Shown here in pieces: positions 59,053-64,000 of a stretch of DNA of 64,000 bases. The position numbers and the translations under genes were made by a program. Source of the stretch: Lysobacter sp. (GTDB lineage: Bacteria > Pseudomonadota > Gammaproteobacteria > Xanthomonadales > Xanthomonadaceae); contig JABFRN010000001.1 in the NCBI GenBank assembly GCA_013141175.1, positions 620,001-684,000 on the forward strand, given 5' to 3'. The notes beneath the pieces were generated by a model. It had not been told where the DNA came from. It searched no databases and saw only the letters and a program-made list of their open reading frames with translations. Each line of letters opens with the position of its first letter. The first letter of the stretch is position 1.

Positions 59053-61326
59053 TCAGCGATGCGGCTGCGCGGCCGGTGGCTTCGGCTTGCCCATCGGTTC
59101 CATCGCGCGGAAACGGCGCGAGTAGTCGTCGGTCAACGAGCGCAGTTCCTGCTGGTTGCGCATGATCGTCGCGGTGATCAGGATCACCACTTCGGTCCGG
59201 CTCTGGTTGGAGGATTGGCGACCGAACAGCGCGCCGATGACCGGGATCCGGGTCAAACCCGGCAGGCCGGACGAGCCGCGCGTGGTGCCGTCCTGAATCA
59301 GCCCGGCCAGCAGGACCGTGTCGCCGCTGCTGGTGACCGCTTCGGTCTTCAGCCGGCGCGTATTGATCCGCACGTTGCCGTTGACGTCGGCATCCGAGCC
59401 CGGCGAGCTCACTTCCTGCACGATGTCGAGGAAGACCGTGCCGTCCTTGGTGACGCGTGGACGCACTTTGAGGATCACGCCGGTGTCGAGGTACTGCACC
59501 GAACTGGTGGTGTTGTTGCTGCCGAGGATCGGATTGATCGACACGGTCGTGATCGGGATGCGACTGCCGACGTTGAGCGTGGCTTCGGAATTGTTCTTCG
59601 TCAGCACCGAACCGGTCTGCAACAGGCGCACGTCGGTGACCTTGTCCAGCGCCGTGATCACCGCGGCGGCATCGTTCTGGATCAGCGTCCAAGCCAATCC
59701 CTGGCCGTTCACGCCGCCGATGCTGGCGCCGAGCGTGCTCCACTTCGGCGGAATGCTGGGGCCGGTCAGATCCGGAAGGCCATTGTCGGTGGTCGCTTTT
59801 TCGAGGTACCAGTTCACACCGTAGGCCAACTCGCCGGCGAGCGTGACTTCGGCCACCTGCGTTTCGATATGCACCTGCAATGGCAACACGTCGAGTTTTT
59901 CGATCACGTCGAGGATCGAGCGCCAGGCCGAACCGGTCGCGCGCACCAGCAGCGTGTTGTTTTCTTCGATCGCGGACACCGCGACCTTGTCGCCGCCGAC
60001 TTCGATGACCACGCTGCCACTACCGCCCTGGGCCGCATTCAGCGAAAGCGAGCCGCCGCCGAGACCGCTGCTGCCGCTACCGCCGCCGGCATTGATGCCG
60101 CCGCCGTCGTAGCCGCCGTCCTTGCCGTCGCCGCCGCTGCCGATGACATTGCCCTGGCCGCCCGGGATCAGCGAATAACCGCCACCGTCGTTGCCGCCGC
60201 TGCGATTGCCGCCACCGCCGCCGAAGACTTCGCTGAGACGCTCGCCGAGATCTTTCGCGGTGATGTATTTGAGTTCGTAGGAATGCAGCTTCACGCCCTC
60301 GCCCGCACCATCGATCCGGTCGATCCACTGCTCGATGTCGTCGAGATAATCGGCCTGCGAAGTGATCGCCAGCACCGCGTTGGCGCCGTCCAGCGGCATG
60401 AAGCGGAACATCCCCGCGACCGGCGATTTGCTCTGTTCGCCGAACACTTTCTCGAGATCCTGCACGACCTTGGTGGCCTTGCTGGACTGCAGCGGAAACA
60501 CGCCGACCGACATGCTGGCCATCCAGTCGACGTCGAAGATCTCGATCGTGCGCAGATAGCTTTCGAGTTCCGCGCGGCTGCCGACGATGGTCAGCAGATT
60601 GCGGCCGGCGTCGACGGTGACGATGGCATTGGGGCGCGCATAGGGTTTGAGCAGTTTCTCCATCTCGGTGGCCGAGATGAAGCGCAACGGCACCACCCGC
60701 GACTCGAAGCCGCGGGCGCTGTCCGGCGAACCGCCGCGCGGCGTGACCACGCCGGTGCCCAGCGCCTGGTCGGACGCGACGATGCTGTAGCGGCCATCGC
60801 TGTAGATCATCCGCGCATTGTTCCAGCCGAGGATCATTTCCAGCACCGACAGCGCCTGCGCGGAACTGACCGGCTTGGGCGTGGAATAAGTGACGGTGCC
60901 CTGCACGTTCGGCGCGATGGTGTAGTTCTGGCCGAGCATGTCGCCGAGGATCGCCTTGACCACCGCGTGCAGCGATTCGCCTTCGAAATTGAAACGCGCT
61001 TCGCCGGTGGTCGCGCCGATGTCGGGCAGCGGCGCGGTGGCGGCGGAGCTGTTGATGACGCGGCCATTGCCGCGACGGATCTGCGCGCGCGGACGACCGT
61101 CCGCCTTCCCGCCTTCGCCCGAATCCCCGTCCGTGTCATCGGCGGCCTCCAGCGGTTCGCTGCGCACGGCCTGGTCGGCGCCGGTCTGCGCATCGCTCCC
61201 GACGGCACGGTCCGCATGCCGGTTGGCGTTGCGCTGCACGATCGGTACGGGCCCGGTGGCGCACCCGGCCAGCATCGTGGCGAAAGCGGCGGCGAAAAAG
61301 ACGTGAGCGGTGGATCGGAGATTCAT
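59053..61326 (-). CDS. gspD: Type II secretion outer-membrane secretin GspD (XpsD-like)
   Basis: 757 residues with a lipoprotein signal (TMLAGC, Cys22). N-domains run to about residue 480, interrupted by a 60-residue Gly/Ser/Asp/Asn-rich stretch (about 400-460). The C-terminal secretin core has the hallmarks VNWYLEK, VGSRIPITT, LDTGVILKVRPRV, TSSGDTVLLAGLIQDG and PVIGALFGRQ. It forms the channel of the T2SS. Two ATGs are adjacent (61329 and 61326); either overlaps the gspN stop. It follows gspN, matching the xps order of Xanthomonas. Confidence 0.97.
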   Translation of the reverse strand: MNLRSTAHVFFAAAFATMLAGCATGPVPIVQRNANRHADRAVGSDAQTGADQAVRSEPLEAADDTDGDSGEGGKADGRPRAQIRRGNGRVINSSAATAPLPDIGATTGEARFNFEGESLHAVVKAILGDMLGQNYTIAPNVQGTVTYSTPKPVSSAQALSVLEMILGWNNARMIYSDGRYSIVASDQALGTGVVTPRGGSPDSARGFESRVVPLRFISATEMEKLLKPYARPNAIVTVDAGRNLLTIVGSRAELESYLRTIEIFDVDWMASMSVGVFPLQSSKATKVVQDLEKVFGEQSKSPVAGMFRFMPLDGANAVLAITSQADYLDDIEQWIDRIDGAGEGVKLHSYELKYITAKDLGERLSEVFGGGGGNRSGGNDGGGYSLIPGGQGNVIGSGGDGKDGGYDGGGINAGGGSGSSGLGGGSLSLNAAQGGSGSVVIEVGGDKVAVSAIEENNTLLVRATGSAWRSILDVIEKLDVLPLQVHIETQVAEVTLAGELAYGVNWYLEKATTDNGLPDLTGPSIPPKWSTLGASIGGVNGQGLAWTLIQNDAAAVITALDKVTDVRLLQTGSVLTKNNSEATLNVGSRIPITTVSINPILGSNNTTSSVQYLDTGVILKVRPRVTKDGTVFLDIVQEVSSPGSDADVNGNVRINTRRLKTEAVTSSGDTVLLAGLIQDGTTRGSSGLPGLTRIPVIGALFGRQSSNQSRTEVVILITATIMRNQQELRSLTDDYSRRFRAMEPMGKPKPPAAQPHR

Positions 61327-62126
61327 CATCGAATTCTCAAGGGGTTTGTCCCGGCGGGGGCGGGGTTCTGCGCTTCTTGGGCGGCCTGCTGCCGGAGTTG
61401 GGCGCGACGCGCTTCGATCCGCTTGCGGATCGCGTCGAGCTGCACCTGGGTCGACACATTCGCCGCATCGCCGTCGGCATTGGCGACGGGAGGCGGCGGT
61501 GGAACAACGGGTGCCGGCATCGGCTGCTCGCCGCCGGGCGGTGGCACCGGCATGTTCGGGTTGATCACGCCACCGGGCCCGGCGACCACGGGAGGCGGTG
61601 CGATCGGCGGCGGCGCGGCGCCGCCGATACCGTTGAACACGCGCAGTTCGAGGATCTTGTCGCCCTCGGGCCCACGGAACGTCGCGCTGCGCGGCAACAG
61701 CGACGCCAGCGTCCACTGCGGCGCGGTCTCGACGGCATCGCCGACTTTCACCCGCACCGGCTGGGCGCCATCGGCCGCCGGCTTGAGGATCGCCAACTGC
61801 ACGCCCGAGGCGATCATCACGCTGGTGAGGACGTAGTCGAAGGTATTGACCTGCGCTTCCTCGCCGGTGCCGTCGATCCGGAACGGTTGCGGCTTGCGGT
61901 TCTCGGAGAAGATCGGGCGGGCGCCGATGTCGGCGTACTGCGCCTGCGGACCGGGACGGTCGGCACGGGGAATGGTCGTGGACGGCAGCTTTTGCGGCGC
62001 CTGCTCCACATCGGCATCACCGAGACGTTCGCCCAGTCCCAGCAGCGCGAACGCCCACAGGCAGACCGCCCAGCCGGCGATGCCGGCCAGCAGCCAGGTT
62101 TTGGGGCTGAGGCTATCGGCGCGCAT
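61326..62126 (-). CDS. gspN: Type II secretion protein GspN (XpsN-like)
   Basis: 266 residues. One membrane helix (about 11-32, WLLAGIAGWAVCLWAFALLGL), a periplasmic HR-like domain (ADIGARPIFSENRKPQPF, FDYVLTSVMIASGVQLAIL), a Pro-rich region (about 170-215) and a charged C-terminal helix. In Xanthomonas, XpsN bridges XpsLM to the secretin. The ATG at 62126 was chosen for its strong SD (GGAGG, 9 nt upstream), although an ATG at 62156 is in frame. Overlaps gspM by 14 nt. Confidence 0.88.
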   Translation of the reverse strand: MRADSLSPKTWLLAGIAGWAVCLWAFALLGLGERLGDADVEQAPQKLPSTTIPRADRPGPQAQYADIGARPIFSENRKPQPFRIDGTGEEAQVNTFDYVLTSVMIASGVQLAILKPAADGAQPVRVKVGDAVETAPQWTLASLLPRSATFRGPEGDKILELRVFNGIGGAAPPPIAPPPVVAGPGGVINPNMPVPPPGGEQPMPAPVVPPPPPVANADGDAANVSTQVQLDAIRKRIEARRAQLRQQAAQEAQNPAPAGTNPLRIR

Positions 62127-62763
62127 CGGCGGGGCCTCCTGCGGTGGGGGCGACATAGCCGTACAGATCGAAGCTCACGTCCAGGCCGCCGCTGGACGGC
62201 GCCTGGTCCGGCGTGAAATAGAAACGCTGCGCGGTGGCGTTGAGGTTGTCCACGAACAGACGCGGCGAGCCGCTTTCGAGCGAATGCAGCACCATCGCCA
62301 GTTCCGGCGTGCCGCAGCGCAAACGCACCTGCACCACCGCGCGCGCGAAGCGCTCCTTGCGCGGCTCGGTCATCGGTGAACGGGTCTGGATCGCGCAACT
62401 GCGGTTCTTGGGGCTGGCTTCCTGCACCGCGGTTTCCAGCCGCTGGATCAGCGAGGCGGTCGCCAGCTCGGTGCTGGCCTCGCGCATGAAACCGGGAATC
62501 CGTGCCGCTTCTTCGCGCACCGAAGCGAGGCGTTTGCGGATCTCGGGGGCCTGCGCCAAGGTGGCGCGGGCACGCGCGTCGCGCTCCTGCAGACCATCGA
62601 TCCGCGTCTGCAGGTCGAGCATCGGCACCGTCCACCAGGGATGCAGCAGCAGGAAGTAGGCGACCAGCAGCACCGCCGCCAGCAGCCCGAGCGCCAGCCA
62701 GCGTTCGCGATTGGGGATCGAGGTCATCCCCGGCGTCGAAGTGGGAGTCATGCCGGCGCTCAT
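62113..62763 (-). CDS. gspM: Type II secretion protein GspM (XpsM-like)
   Basis: 216 residues. One membrane helix (about 23-42, ALGLLAAVLLVAYFLLLHPWW), a coiled coil (about 45-95) and a ferredoxin-like periplasmic domain. It works with GspL in the inner-membrane platform. Sequence conservation is low; position between gspL and gspN in the K-L-M-N-D order carries the call. ATG at 62763 overlaps the gspL stop by 4 nt. Confidence 0.88.
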   Translation of the reverse strand: MSAGMTPTSTPGMTSIPNRERWLALGLLAAVLLVAYFLLLHPWWTVPMLDLQTRIDGLQERDARARATLAQAPEIRKRLASVREEAARIPGFMREASTELATASLIQRLETAVQEASPKNRSCAIQTRSPMTEPRKERFARAVVQVRLRCGTPELAMVLHSLESGSPRLFVDNLNATAQRFYFTPDQAPSSGGLDVSFDLYGYVAPTAGGPADARR

Positions 62764-63938
62764 GGTTCGCCCGCCGGATTCGCGGCGGCCCGGCGTTCGG
62801 GTTTGGCCTTGGCCGACGGTGCGATGGTCAATTCGGCGGCAAGCGTGAAGCGATCCTTGCCCTTGGCGGGATCGGGCAAGAGCGCGCCGGTCAGATTCAT
62901 CGAATGCCACAGCTTGGACGTCTGCAGCCGTTCGACCAAGCGTGGCGCTTCGGAGCTCAATCCGATGATCATCACCCGTTCGCCCTCGATCGACACTTTC
63001 TCGATGTAGGTGCTGTCGGGCAATCGACGGGTCAGTTCGTCCAGCACTTCGACCGTGCTGGGACGCCCGCTGCGGGTCTGCTGCAGGAAACGCAGACCTT
63101 CGACCAGATCGACCAGCTGTTTTTTCTCGGCGGACACTTTCTGCGCCTGCTGGCTGCGGCTCTTGGCCTGGACCTCGAAGGCATCGGCTGCGTCTTCACG
63201 ATTGGTGAGGATCTGCCACAGGCCGGCCCCGAGCGCCACCAGGGCGACGATCGCCAGACCGATGTTCCAGGCCGCGCGCGGATCGCGGCGATGGCGGCGC
63301 TGGGCGCCCGGCAGCAGATTGATGCCCAGCGGCAGGCCGTCGGCATCGGCCATATCGACCCCGGCCAAGGTGGCGCGCAGCGGCGCCCCCAGGGCATCGA
63401 GCGCATGTTCGAGGCTGGCGCGCGGCACCACGATGAGCTCTGCGTCGATCTGGCCATCGCCGCGACGACCCAGCAGCCGGGCGTCGTAATAGACCTCGTC
63501 GAGCGTGAAAGGCGTCTGCCGGTCGATTTCGAAACCGAGCACTTCGCGCAGCCGGTCGGCAGCGGCAGCGGGCAGCGAAAGACGGCGGCGCAGTCCGCCG
63601 CGGCCGGACAACAGCAGCCAGCGCGGGAGGCTGTTGATGCGCGACACCAGCAACTGGCGCAAGGGTTCGTCGCCCGCGGATGCGGCATCCCACGGCAGCT
63701 CGGCCAGTTCGCGGATCGAGGCTTCTCCGGGCTGTACCGGCAAGGTCAGCGCCAACGACAGCGTCTCGCCCTCATGACGCAACAGCAGGCGCTGCTGCGC
63801 CAGGCCGAACACCGCCCGCAGTCGCGGTGGCAGCCAGCTGCCCAGTGCCGTGAGCCACCAGGCCCAGAAGCCGCGCAGTCCGGGCCACGCCCGGGAGAAC
63901 CGGGGCTGAGGGGACTTCGACGCTGCCCGGGCGGGCAT
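62760..63938 (-). CDS. gspL: Type II secretion protein GspL (XpsL-like, PilN-domain)
   Basis: About 392 residues from the ATG at 63938. A cytoplasmic actin-like/PilM-like part (about 40-220; LSLPAAAADRLREVLGFEIDRQTPFTLDEVYYD) is followed by one membrane helix (about 228-246, WNIGLAIVALVALGAGLWQIL), a coiled coil, and a periplasmic PilN/GspL-C domain (TRRLPDSTYIEKVSIEGERVMIIGLS). The start is uncertain: an in-frame GTG at 63992 and a CTG preceded by GAGGA overlap the end of the upstream gene, and the ATG has no SD. It couples the GspE ATPase to the pseudopilus platform. Confidence 0.88.
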   Translation of the reverse strand: MPARAASKSPQPRFSRAWPGLRGFWAWWLTALGSWLPPRLRAVFGLAQQRLLLRHEGETLSLALTLPVQPGEASIRELAELPWDAASAGDEPLRQLLVSRINSLPRWLLLSGRGGLRRRLSLPAAAADRLREVLGFEIDRQTPFTLDEVYYDARLLGRRGDGQIDAELIVVPRASLEHALDALGAPLRATLAGVDMADADGLPLGINLLPGAQRRHRRDPRAAWNIGLAIVALVALGAGLWQILTNREDAADAFEVQAKSRSQQAQKVSAEKKQLVDLVEGLRFLQQTRSGRPSTVEVLDELTRRLPDSTYIEKVSIEGERVMIIGLSSEAPRLVERLQTSKLWHSMNLTGALLPDPAKGKDRFTLAAELTIAPSAKAKPERRAAANPAGEP

Positions 63939-63958
63939 CGCATTGTCGGGGGTAGTGC

Positions 63959-64000
63959 TCAGATGCTGTCCTCGATCAGTCGCACGACGCACCGCCGCAG
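63959..64000 (-). CDS. 3' end of an upstream gene, probably gspK
   Basis: Only 13 codons and a TGA stop are in the window (reading LRRCVVRLIEDSI). The frame is open to the edge and ends just before gspL, where the xps order predicts gspK. With so little sequence the identity rests on position alone. Confidence 0.4.
   Translation of the reverse strand: MRRCVVRLIEDSI

Noticed and set aside
59029-61836. A 935-codon plus-strand frame opposite gspD
   Set aside because: Antisense shadow of an unmistakable secretin; no domain or RBS.

Overview
The window is one contiguous stretch of a GC-rich gammaproteobacterial chromosome, most like the Xanthomonadales/Lysobacterales (Lysobacter, Luteimonas or Xanthomonas relatives). 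The evidence is the gene order: lpxC-dciA-M23-secA beside a complete dcw cluster, a Xanthomonas-style type II secretion order K-L-M-N-D, and glyA-nrdR-rib-nusB-thiL. Genus and species cannot be fixed from sequence alone. Nearly all non-coding space is short, and many adjacent genes overlap by 1 to 14 nt.

Layout. 0-5.6 kb: a truncated M19 dipeptidase homologue, a secreted S9 peptidase, a class III aminotransferase and a Nudix-ThiE fusion. 5.7-11.2 kb: secA, a membrane-anchored M23 peptidase, dciA (DUF721) and lpxC. 11.5-27.5 kb, minus strand: ftsZ, ftsA, ftsQ, ddlB, murC, murG, ftsW, mraY, murF, murE, ftsI, ftsL, rsmH and mraZ, the full division and peptidoglycan-precursor cluster, transcribed from mraZ toward ftsZ. 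27.5-34 kb: an accessory patch with an ArsR/double-AHSA1 operon that has paired operators, the RNase P RNA gene, a bacteriohemerythrin, an ECF sigma/anti-sigma pair, small secreted or membrane proteins and an M20 peptidase. 34-39.7 kb: rsmI, lpoA (yraM), yraN, an NTF2-like protein, a YdjM-like protein, a GlcD-type FAD oxidase and a four-cysteine uracil-DNA glycosylase.

39.8-46.7 kb: thiL and nusB, both on the minus strand, are separated by a 5.1-kb plus-strand cassette. It holds an HlyD-type adaptor, a C39-peptidase ABC transporter, a 57-residue double-glycine precursor peptide, an intrinsic terminator and an MvdC/MvdD-like ATP-grasp ligase. This reads as a RiPP (graspetide-type) biosynthesis and export system, and it is the most interesting part of the window. 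Its core has three Thr, two Ser and three Asp and no Cys, Lys or Glu, which suits Thr/Ser-to-Asp ester macrocycles.

46.2-53 kb: nusB, ribH, RibBX, ribE, a methyltransferase inside the riboflavin operon, ribD, nrdR and glyA. 53-58 kb: an RcnB-like protein, ettA, pyrF, a DUF3667 protein and two glycosyltransferase-like genes. 59-64 kb: type II secretion genes gspD, gspN, gspM, gspL and the last codons of a probable gspK. Three unrelated palindromic repeat elements lie in intergenic gaps (39.7, 47.3 and 51.6 kb). No tRNA, rRNA operon, CRISPR array, transposase or prophage gene was recognised.
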